64,000 nucleotides of DNA from Rostratula benghalensis (taxonomy: Eukaryota; Chordata; Aves; Charadriiformes; Rostratulidae), in assembly GCA_013399305.1 (NCBI GenBank), contig VXAI01000191.1, positions 63,989 through 127,988 on the forward strand, read 5' to 3'. The notes below the pieces were generated by a model. The model ran no database searches and was not told the DNA's origin. It saw only the letters and a list, made by a program, of their open reading frames with translations. This document shows, piece by piece, positions 51,605 through 61,476 of this stretch. A program made the position numbers and the translations under genes. Each line of letters starts with the position of its first letter. Within the stretch, counting starts at the first letter, position 1.

Positions 51605-54497
51605 AGTGAAAATAACAGGTAAGAGAATAAAATAAAAACCTAAGAACCTGCTAACAGCAACTTTCCTCATCTATTATTACTTGCAAATTTCCCATTCGCT
51701 TCTGCAACTGAGAAGTATTTGTCAGTAAAATACTCCTCTCCAAAATCATAGAAACACCTCAGCATTAGATTAGCATGAGGACAAGAACATAACATGTTAA
51801 TTAACCTTAGGGTGACTAAACTTTTTCACTCCTTTCTGGAGTAAACAATCCCCCAGATATATTTACTCTGGTGACTTATGAGATCAGCAGGGCAGGACAA
51901 ATGAGGAGATAAGCTGTTAACAGCAAAAATTATCCAGCAAATTTCTTGCTGTACAGCTTTTCTTCTCACTCATGGAGACTGGGAAGCAGTGAGCAATGAA
52001 TCAGAGTGGCAGGGGGCAGCGGAGATGCTGTGAAGAAACTTAACCCCATCCCTACCAGGCCCAGTAAGACCTAAACCAAAAATAAACGTAGCTTCTCAAA
52101 GGATAATGAGTCTCTTCACATCAGTGCTGTCCACAGTCAGTCCATTTCTGGAAATCTTATTCTCTACTTCTGTCTGACATTATTCTTATAGACCTTTATC
52201 TGTGGTTTTATTTGGTTGTAAAGCTTCTTTAATGCTGTCCTCAGGATAAAAAACTAATATAGCTCAGATGCCCTAAACTATAACTATCATGTTTATATTA
52301 TTATAACAACAAAAATTCAAAATTGTTTTGGGTACAAAGCTAAAGAAGTACTTTACAACCAAATTCCTTTGCTTCGCCTTAAAGCAAAGTAATAACTTCA
52401 TCAGAAACAAATTATCAAGCTGATTTCCTTTGGGCCATCAACAGTACAAAAAAAAATTAATGAGAATTTCTGGCAATTTATGATTCTGTTTTGATGTGCA
52501 GATATTATCTGTCTGTATTTCACATGACACTATAAATAAATAAATCAAACTTCATTCAACAGACATAAAACATTCCTTCAAAACATTTTTCTTGACTAAC
52601 AAGCAAGTCCTAAAATTCTCTCGTAGCCAACAAGAGAGGAACTCTCCCACCTCTGCTCCCCATTATTCTTCTAACACATCTGCCATTTTCATTCTGAGAA
52701 CACTTCTCCCATTATGCTAGAGGGATTCATGTACTGTTTTGAAAGTTTTATATAATGTTATTTTAAAGTAGACACGGGAAGTGTGGATTTCTCCATGCTT
52801 CTACATAGCTTCTTATAAATTCAGCCTGAGTTTTCAGACAGGATAGTTGATTGAATAGACTAGAGGAATCACACCTACTGTGACTCCTATGCTGTTATGC
52901 TGAAATATATGCTCTATGATCTTGAGGATCCAACTTCTAAGAATGTGGCAGATTTAGATCTTTACTGAATATGTAAAGGTTTTGAAGAGGGGAAAAAAGA
53001 ACTGGTTATACACCTTCACCCACAAAAATGCACTCAGTTATCTTTCCTCTGAGCATTAAGAATAATGCCTAGCCTTGAATTATACAGTTAAAGGACCTAA
53101 GGACACATTTCTCTTTAGAGAAATAGCCAAAAAGTAATGGTGATGCAAGACACCAGTGGCATGAGCTGGAAGTCAATCAACTACGGAATTACATCTACAA
53201 CTCAGTTTACCATCTTCATAAAGATTTGTACCATAAAAATATAAAATTAATTTCTGGCCCCTCGAGGTCTTTGGAAATACAAAAATAAAAACTACAGCTA
53301 GATGTTGTATTCCCAAACAGTATGGCACTGAGGAAAGTAACTTGCTATTAAATAGCAATTGGAGTTCAATCTTTAACATCTCCATTCTTATTCATATGAC
53401 TTACTCTTGTGAAGCAGCTTCATAGCTCTTTCTATAAAATAAGACAATCTAAAAAAAGCTAAACTAAAAAAATAAGTATCTTTTTTCATCACAGGTGTCT
53501 TGTAGCAGGAGGACCTATTCTCAAAGAAACATTAATTAATTCCTCACAATTAACATATTTTCAAGCTCCACAAATTTCAGTTGTGGGGTAGGTTTTTCTT
53601 CAACTTCTAAATATAAGACAGCAAAATTCAAATCTCCGCAGGAATATGAATGGCTGCCCAGTTGCAGAACTGGACAAACATCAAAACAGACTTTCTTCTG
53701 TGAATCAGGGGTCATTGTGAATATGGAGGAAAGAAAAAAAAGAAAAAAATCTCCTCTCATGCCACAATGTTGATTCATGGTCTCTTTTTTCAGGAAACTT
53801 GTGACCAGAAGTGGTTTTAGCTGTAATGAAAGAGCTAGGCTGAAAAAATCAAACAGTCCAGACAGCTTCTGTACAGGAGAAAAGAACTGATGTAAATTCA
53901 GAAAGGAGTGGCAAAGAAGTGGTTTCATTCAGGTAACTTGGTAGGAATGGCAACTGCCGCCTCACTAAACCTTTGTATGTCACCTCTTTGATTTAGTGTG
54001 GAGTCTACAAAGAGACACCTGTGAAAGGAAATCAACAAATCCATCAATGAATGAGGAAGAATTTTCAAAAAGCCATGCATAACCTAAGATACAAAACAAC
54101 ACATCTGAAGGAAACCTATGGAAAGTTTTTGAATTGCAGCTTTCTGATTTAAATGGACACTTGACTCTTCCTAGGAAGTGCTATACTTCATCAGTATTGT
54201 AAGATGACAGCAGAGGTTATGCTCATTATTGCTCGGTGTTTATAAGCTACTTTGAAGACCGGTGTCACTATTACCTATAAATGCCACTCGATACTGTGCT
54301 TCAAAAACTCTTCCACAAATTGAGAAGTACTTGTCCGTTTACAGCACTGTAGAGGAATAATTATGTGTAACTTAACAGGCTGCTCACAGTGCAAGTCAGA
54401 TCAGCTCCTTAACAGGCTTAACTCATGCACCAGCTTTTCAGAATAGCTTTAATGCTGCACATTAATGAATATGGTTTTAAAAAGAAAGAGTACTAAC

Positions 54498-54635
54498 CCT
54501 GTAGAGAGGGTGGCATTTGTCCTTGAAACATGGTGCCAAACGAGCATAGATCTGCAGGCTATAGTAATAACTTGCCAGCTGGAGAGATAATGCAGAATGT
54601 AATTGCTTTTCAAAGCATTTGTTGGCATCTACCAC
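54498..54635 (-). CDS. NBAS: NBAS coding exon E (46 codons)
   Basis: This exon encodes VVDANKCFEKQLHSALSLQL, ASYYYSLQIYARLAPCFKDK and CHPLYR, residues 162-207, phase 0 at both ends. It is one of the most conserved NBAS blocks in the window (YYYSLQIYARLAPCF...CHPLYR) and gives a secure family call. The acceptor is TCTCCTAG before GTG and the donor is AGG followed by GTTAGT. The donor departs slightly from GTAAGT at position 3, which is tolerated in vertebrate introns. It carries three Cys residues but no metal-binding spacing that I recognise. Confidence 0.96.
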
Positions 54636-55170
54636 CTAGGAGAAAGAGAGCATTAATTTAGATGAAAGAATTAGCAAGCATACACTAAGTGCACAAACTT
54701 TCTACTAAGCTACTTGCTGTGATTTAGAAATAGCTCTGGCATTGTTTTTCTGGCACAGAAGTAAATCAATAACCTACACACACACAAAGATAATTCAGCA
54801 TTATGACGCTTTTCTTCCCTTGCATAAACTCCTAACTAAAATTATTTTCCAACTACAGCTTTGATGCTTCTATACCACAAAATTATCCATATTTCTGAGC
54901 TACATACATTAGAACTGTCAGTCAGGAGGCCCAACCACTATTTTAAGAAAACATCTTGCCACCAGTGCCGTGCTCCTAAGTCCGTTCAATGGCATTTGTT
55001 GAGCGTTTCGTTTAAGTGCACCAACCCAATCTATAAAAATCTCTATTTAAATGAATGCAAAGACTTAGACCTTAAAACCATGAGGAAATTACGTTTTCTT
55101 ATGGATTTTTGAAATGCTATGAAGAGTCCATCCTGGCAAAAACATACAAACAAAATCAGTATCAACGTAC
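54636..55170 (-). other. NBAS: intron between NBAS exons D and E (535 bp)
   Basis: The donor is GTACGT and the acceptor TTTCTCCTAG. A short 'acacacaca' run lies near 54776-54786. Nothing else is seen. Confidence 0.85.
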
Positions 55171-55247
55171 CTGTGGCAATGCAAGTAGATAGGCAAGAGA
55201 CAAGGCCATATCATTCGGTAACGCATCACTTGCCAGTTGTAGCAGAA
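55171..55247 (-). CDS. NBAS: NBAS coding exon D (77 bp)
   Basis: A small exon that encodes VLLQLASDALPNDMALSL then AYLLALPQ (residues 136-161), with the first Val codon split from exon C (G + TT). It is an amphipathic, leucine-rich helical stretch typical of the NBAS solenoid. The acceptor is GTGTTGCAG before TTC and the donor is CAG followed by GTACGT. The longest open frame over this stretch is in another frame, so simple ORF finding would miss it. The NBAS frame is supported by the strong block LASDALPND and by the phase match on both sides. Confidence 0.93.
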
Positions 55248-58200
55248 CTGCAACACATAAGTAGCAGAAATACTTGATTGCTGACCCATTTGGCCTTCAC
55301 AGTTAGCAAATGAAATCTTTGCAGTGTACCCGTATTTTATTAGACACTACTCCTTGAAGCACTCTATATATACTTAATTAAACACTTATCAGTGCAATCC
55401 AGCCACGGATAACATGTAATTAAACTGCAGCACAGCTTTACCTTGACTTCCAGGCAAAGTGGCTGATGCATTAACCAAACATGAATGAGACTATGCAGTA
55501 ACAGATGCTAAAGGAAGCCACTAAAATATCACCGATACTGATTTACAAGTAAATCTGTTGCTTGTACAATCAAGGCAACAATGTAATGTTGCAAGCCTTT
55601 GAAGACACCAACCTAAGCAATGGTACAAAATGTCTCCACTTCAAGCCTGAACTCTAACTCGCTTATCACTGACACAACAAATCACAAAATTTACTTCTCT
55701 CTTAGTTAAAAATAGGAAAAAAAAAACAAACAACCCAACAATGCTGTTGTCATATGAATTTTAAATACGATCAGTGAAACACCAAAGCCAGGTCCTGCCA
55801 CAGATCGCAAACAGAAATATCAGCATGACAGTCAAAATTGATGTGTTAATGAATAATTACTGTGATTACAAAAATATACTTCTGTAAAATTGACACAAAA
55901 ATTATCCACTTTTCCTACATTATAGATACCAAACTTGGTTCTTTGTTTAAAAACCACACTGTATGTCATATTACATAAATAGGACAGACATCCTATGTGA
56001 GCACCCAAGATTTGTTAATTTGTCACAGGACCTGTCCTTCATGCAATTACCTCCTTTTGTACTCAAGTCTAGCATCACTGTGGTTGCTATGAAAGTTCTA
56101 AACAATTACAGAATAACAATTATCATGATATACCTAATATTCAGTGCTGGGGGTAAAGAATATAAATTATGGATTCCGGGGAAAAGTTCAAAAGTCTTAG
56201 GAAACCTGGACCAGAAATTGCATAAGGAATTGTAACTATACCAGAAAAATAACACTATGGGTTTTTTTTTTTAAAGATTAAGTTTTTAGAGATTATGATA
56301 TTATTGTTGTTGTTCTTCCAACCAGAAGCTGCCTTCCAGCAATTTGGCTCTTTGTTTATTTTAAGGAAGTCTCAAATACCTATATTCCCACATTACACAA
56401 ACTACTCTTGAGGGCTCATTGGCAAGAAACTTGATTACTTTACACATACAGCCCTCCAGTGAATTCATTGTTCCAAAGAATGATTTATAAAAGGCTTGAA
56501 CGACCAATTACAATTTTGAGATTACCATTAATTTGCCATCAGCCTGAAGTGGATTTACACACCGGCCCACAGTAAGATAGAAAAACCCAAATTTTTATGA
56601 GACAAGTCATGACAGAGGCTGCCTACATGGCAATACGTCACGCTTAACTGCAAACACAAGCCTGTCCAACAGCACCGATGTTCTAAGCTTCAAATATCTC
56701 CCTTGCTGCTGACAGCTTGCGTCTGCTACATTCAAAATAACCTGTACGCTGTCCAAGCAAAAATAACAGGACTATAGAAACAAAGAATATTAAAATCTTG
56801 ATGAATTATTTTGCAAAATTGGTATTTCCTACTCTGAGCACAACCAAAGTACAAACACCTCCAGCTGACCAGAAAAAACTGGAAGGAGGGAAAGAAGAAT
56901 TTGGGTTCTGCTCTCTTCTCCCTTTCTCTGGAAAACTGATGATTGAAAAGCCTTGGAAATGCATCATTAATTGTGGGTTCTCTTCCAACTGAACATCTCC
57001 AAGATGACAAATGCTGAACTAGCAAAAAATGATCTTAATCTTTCAGATAGCAATGATGACATAGAACATGGCATCAATACAAGGCCAGAAAACAGTATGA
57101 TTTTATTCACACTCTTGCGTGAATCTCAACACAACGGCATACTAGTTGACAGAACGGACAAAAGAAGAAAGACCTGCCTTCATTGCCATCCCTTCTGAGG
57201 AATAAAAACATTCACTGTACTGGTTCAATAAATTAAAGTTATCTGTATGCTTGTGTTTGTGTATCTAAATAAAGATACATAGATATAGATATAGATACAC
57301 AAACAAGACTACTTTACATATACACAAACACATGTTTATATACAAAGACTAATTTCATATAGTTTTCTGTCTCCCAGTGAAGGCCTACGGAAATTCTCAG
57401 ATGTCTAACAGGGCTGAGTTCAAATCACAGGCTACAGACATGAGCAGGATGCCATTCTGTCCATTCATACATCCTCACAAAATTTACAGGAGCTCAGTAT
57501 TGTTTCAGATCACTGCCAAATTTGAAATTTATACATAACAGGGTTGGCAAACCATAAGTGACAGGCAGCAACCAGCAAATAGATAATGCTGCTGTCCCAT
57601 GAGCAGTATTTCCTTGAGAAAACACACAAAGAAATTTGTTTGATGAATAATTTTTATCTCCTGTGCAGGACTTTATGCCACAAGCCTGTTTGGAAGGCAA
57701 AGTAGGGGAGAAAATGTGTGAAAACCAGAATTTATCAATAGCTAGGAAATTTCAGCTCTTTTTCCACATTTCTTTTTTTTCCTCTGAAACAAAATACAAA
57801 AGCTGCTTTGAGTCTTTCATTGTTTTTTAGATGTGACAAAATCTCACTAAACTTAAAAGCGTGTTTTGCAGTTAAAAAGCCAAATCCTGCAAGGAATTGC
57901 AAAATCATGGAACACATTAAATTGTTCTTTGTTCTAAATCTCCTGAGCACTAATAGGTATGACCATCTTTATTGGGTTTACTTCAAGTATAGTACCTAAT
58001 CTGGTTACAACAAAATGTAGCCATCAATTGCAGTAACTTTACATTCAGATCTCATCGTCAACCTCCTCATCAAATCCCAAAGGGCTAAGGAGAAAGACAA
58101 CTGTAATTAAACATAGAAGCACAACACTCTTGGTCACGCTAGGTATGGCTCCACTACAATGGCAAAATTGAGGAAAGAGTGTTTTACTGAACCCAAAGTG

Positions 58201-60195
58201 ATGGGTGTTATCACTTTGCTTGAAAATGTTGAGTCTACCACCTCCATCCAGATAGAAAGGACAAGAAAATTTGAAGTCTGAGGCTTGGGACCCAACAATT
58301 CCACAAGAGAAGTAGCAGACATGAGCTTGAGTTTTATCATACACGTTGCCTCTGGGGAAAGCATTTAGCCACTCCCTGACACCAGGAGCAAGACACTGCT
58401 ACAATAACAGAATCAGAGTTTGATGCACACTGCAACTCAATGCACTAAATACATCTAGAGTTTCTTTGCCTTCTTGCCGGTTTGTCCATTCTTCTAACAG
58501 ATCTGAAATAAGCTGCTGTAGCTGTCCTAGAAGACAGCCAGAAGGAAAGAAACACACTTGTCAGCAAAATAAAATGAAGTCTGCTATGTTTGTTACTTAC
58601 TCGCAGCTAGTAATTCATACTTGCATTCAAGTTTCATATGGCAAAATCCTCTCAAAACCTTTGAGTCAGCCTGAAAATACGGGGGGAAAACCCCACAGAA
58701 TAATAAATGGGGATCAAATCTGTGTGTGACTGTTATTTCAAATTTTGGCAGAGTGCTATTCATCTGGCACATTTTTCAGTCTCCATAATCCTGAAAGTGT
58801 TAACTCATCATCGGGACTTTCAAGGGAACTGATAGAGCAAAGCATTAAGGAGGGGGAGAGGTGGGAGCCCATAGGGTTAATCCAGGGCTAAATGCTTTAC
58901 AATAAGCAAATTACCAATCTATTCATCTACAGAAAGCTAGGTTACACTGATACATAAGAACATGCCAACTGACTGCCAAAATGGGTCATAAAACAGGAAG
59001 TATCACGAAAGATCCGCCACCTAACATCATTTGTCCTATGAGAGCAATAAATACTTTTTAATCCTTGTCTCCCCCTCCTTTAAGACACAGGAATCAGAGC
59101 TAGAAGTCCATGGGCTTTCAGCATGCAGGAAAAGAGATGGTAAGTACTGATTTAAAACTGTGTTTCCATTAAGAGAGCATGAAAGGAACAAAATGCGAAT
59201 ACATCCCCATTTATACAACTTGTTGCTGACCTGGTCTAATTCAGAGTGCTATTGTACTACAACTGTTCAGGTTATCTGTAGAAATAGCAGATCTCAAACT
59301 ACTGAATCATATACTCATGGGACAAATACATCGTTTTTCTCCAAACAGTTGACATAAAACTGTGTGGCTTATGACAAAAGCCTCATTTGAAACTTTTCTC
59401 ATATTGCAAGCGATTTAATACAATCTTTTTCTCGTGGCAGATCTGTATTTTACCACAAAGTAAAATATAATAGAGAGATCTTCCTTCAAAAGACACTAAC
59501 AACATGTAAATATTTAAACAGTTCATTTCTTAAACCAGCAGGAGACAGACAAAAGGAAAAATGAACAATCATAGGTGGGTTTGAGTGCTCTTTTGTTTTT
59601 TTAAAAAGTGAAACTCTTTCAGTTAACAAATTATTAAGCATAATCTATAAAATGTAGACATTTCAGAAGACAACAAAAAGTTCTGATGATTCTAGAAGCA
59701 GCAGTTAAGCATTAATTGCCAAATAAAATACCATAGTGACCATGAAATACTGAAAGCTGCATACAAATTGGTAAAGAATCTGAACAAGTGAATACACAAG
59801 CATTCATATAAATAAAATTAACACTGGGTTGCAAATTTCCATTTAAATATCTGTACACAGTAGTATTCAGAAAACCTCAAACTATTTTTCCCTCCCATAA
59901 TGCTCATACCCAAATACCAGCTTCTGCTTATTTAAAGCCAGCTTTCATATTGCAGGCTTCTAGCCTGTACTGAGTGACTCCCTTTAAAAATACTACTTCC
60001 CTTGAAAATTCCGCAGCTACTTCTATGAAGACTACTTAACAAGGTAATACACTGAACTAGATCACAATTTGTACAAAATAGCCAGACAGTACTTCAGGTC
60101 ATTGTGGGCAATTCTCCATATTTCAAACCATCCACAAATTTTCCTACATCCACTCTATACAGTAAATGCAGGAGTGATTATACACATACCCATAC
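55248..60195 (-). other. NBAS: intron between NBAS exons C and D (4.9 kb)
   Basis: The donor is GTATGG and the acceptor GTGTTGCAG. It is AT-rich, with a hexanucleotide-like AGATAT tract at 57271-57300, an A/C-rich tract near 55718-55740, and an unexplained minus-strand open frame at 58045-58364 described in the findings. No recognisable CR1 copy was seen. Confidence 0.8.
57271..57300. repeat. AGATAT microsatellite-like tract
   Basis: The run contains 'agatatagatatagatac', about three imperfect copies of a six-base unit, inside an intron. It is short and probably polymorphic. Confidence 0.7.
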
Positions 60196-60319
60196 CTTCT
60201 GTAGTTGGAAGCAGATCTTTTCCTTCGCTTTTCGATTCTGTAAGTTTCTGTGTTCTCAGCAATACTTCTGCAAAGCTTTCCGAAGAATTGTTCTGGTATG
60301 AGCCATAGCTGATTTCAGA
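60196..60319 (-). CDS. NBAS: NBAS coding exon C (41 codons plus one base)
   Basis: This exon was found because phases otherwise failed between exon B (ends phase 0) and exon D (needs one donated base). It reads SEISYGSYQNNSSESFAEV, then LLRTQKLTESKSEGKDLLPTTE, and ends with one base that completes a Val codon with exon D. The block ESFAEVLLRT...KL...PTTE-V is typical of NBAS. The acceptor is TACTTCTAG before TCT and the donor is AAG followed by GTATGG. It encodes residues 95-135 plus part of 136. It is among the least conserved exons here (Ser/Asn- and Lys/Glu-rich), suggesting an exposed loop between helices. The plus-strand open frames over it are shadows. Confidence 0.9.
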
Positions 60320-60573
60320 CTAGAAGTAAATAAGACAACTGACACACGTGCACTACACCCTGCAGTTATATTTAGCTCAATTATAAGAGATGCAATGGTC
60401 TACCTTTGTTCCTGCGTTTGTGTTCTATTGTTTAACGCTGAAATTTTTCCCATTATAGCACAAAATTTCAAGTCCTTTCAAGTCACACAAATAATCCAAA
60501 ATCCATGCTGTTAATTAATTATAAGATCTCCACTAAATAATAACACTTCTGAATTTTTGTAACAGAAACTTAC
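60320..60573 (-). other. NBAS: short intron between NBAS exons B and C (254 bp)
   Basis: A compact GT-AG intron with donor GTAAGT and acceptor TTACTTCTAG. No repeats or other features are seen. Confidence 0.85.
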
Positions 60574-60687
60574 TTCTGCAACATACGGATCAGCAATTAG
60601 AGACTCATAAAATGGATGACAGCCTTGCTTTTCCACAGTGGCATTTTCTGTATGCCCACTTTTTAGTACACCTCCAAATTCTTGACC
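60574..60687 (-). CDS. NBAS: NBAS coding exon B (38 codons)
   Basis: This exon encodes residues 57-94, from GQEFGGVLKSGHTENATVEK to the conserved block CHPFYESLIADPYVAE. It is phase 0 at both ends and joins exon A as LRPLH-GQEFGG. The acceptor is TTTTCCAG and the donor is GAA followed by GTAAGT. The second half (HPFYESLIADPY) is the recognisable NBAS block; the first half is a more variable, charged linker. No catalytic motif is expected, since NBAS is a scaffold and tether. Confidence 0.94.
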
Positions 60688-61308
60688 CTGGAAAACATAA
60701 CTATAGTTTAGCTTACTCATAAAAACAAAACAAAAAAATACCAAAACCAAACCAAAATTATTAAAAAGTCTGTAACTGCTGTTCAGAGGGGAAGCAACGG
60801 TAAATGAAAATACTACTGAATTCAGTGGGAAGCAAGTCATCTTACATAAACCAATGCTGAATGAGGTCCAGTATTCTTAAAATAAAGGAGAATCATGTTC
60901 AAAGGTAGTATCAGAGAAACTAGTATCATAAACATTATAGAAAATCCACTGAAATAGCGAAGGTAGACAAGAAAAACTGAAAAGGAACAGCTCTGAATAT
61001 GAAATAAGAGCATTTAAAGAGTGGATTTCACTGTGCTTTCTTCCACAAAGTTCGAAGTTCTGCCAAATTTCAACTATGTCTTCTGATGCTATGCTAAGAA
61101 AGCTGGAGAGAACAGATTAGAAAACAAGAAAAGGAAACAGCTTTAGACCCCTTCTCGCATTAGGATTTGCTTGCAAACAATCCCCTAATGACTCTTTATT
61201 TATTGATTTGAGTGCTTCAGTTATAAGATACCTACAAAGAAGCCTGGCTTTTATACTAATGTATCAGTGAATGTGTAAACATCTGGAGACACATCAGCGA
61301 TCCCTTAC
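60688..61308 (-). other. NBAS: intron between NBAS exons A and B (621 bp)
   Basis: The donor GTAAGG and the acceptor TTTTCCAG are both canonical. It contains an A/C-rich low-complexity stretch near 60721-60760 on the plus strand, so U/G-rich in the RNA. I see nothing else. Confidence 0.85.
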
Positions 61309-61476
61309 ATGTAATGGCCGGAGGTAAGTTAATGATCTCTTCCACCACTGTGCATCACTGACAGCATGCAGCATGGCTTTTGTAGTCATAGTTGTGTTAG
61401 ACAAAACCTTCATGGTTTTTGATGTTGTCCAGTACAACAAATCAGCAGACTGGCTAGAAGAAACGTTGGTTTCATC
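61309..61476 (-). CDS. NBAS: NBAS coding exon A (56 codons)
   Basis: This is the first NBAS exon seen in transcript order, phase 0 at both ends. It opens with DETNVSSSQSADLLYW and ends with SLTYLRPLH, encoding residues 1-56 of the 752-residue segment. The acceptor is TGCTCACAG before GAT and the donor is CAT followed by GTAAGG. The frame stays open past both ends, which inflates the raw ORF, but the conserved NBAS reading stops exactly at the splice sites. The content (SNTTMTTKAMLHAVSDAQWWKR) is hydrophilic helix-forming sequence with no membrane segment, as expected for a cytosolic solenoid. The preceding exon is not in the window. Confidence 0.95.

Larger units (their letters stand above)
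39797..54497 (-). other. NBAS: largest intron, between NBAS exons E and F (14.7 kb)
   Basis: The donor is GTTAGT and the acceptor TTATTTTCACAG. It holds a degraded CR1 open-reading-frame remnant near 48780-49610, a 27-base A run at 49705-49731, a T run at 51588-51604, A/C-rich tracts near 43296-43379, 47637-47700 and 49066-49120, and a 39-base tandem duplication at 42759-42836. The longer open frames here (for example 42199-42558 and 53536-53928, minus) show no family I recognise. The NBAS frame joins exons E and F as CHPLYR-ADPKELIE with no residues missing, so no exon is expected inside. Confidence 0.85.

Noticed and set aside
52005..52070. Possible third LTR-like repeat tail.
   Set aside because: Only the last roughly 35 bases resemble the family; too weak to annotate as a feature.
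53536..53928. 130-codon minus-strand frame with Phe/Leu-rich content.
   Set aside because: Low-complexity composition, no family recognised, and it lies within an intron whose flanking exons join without missing residues.
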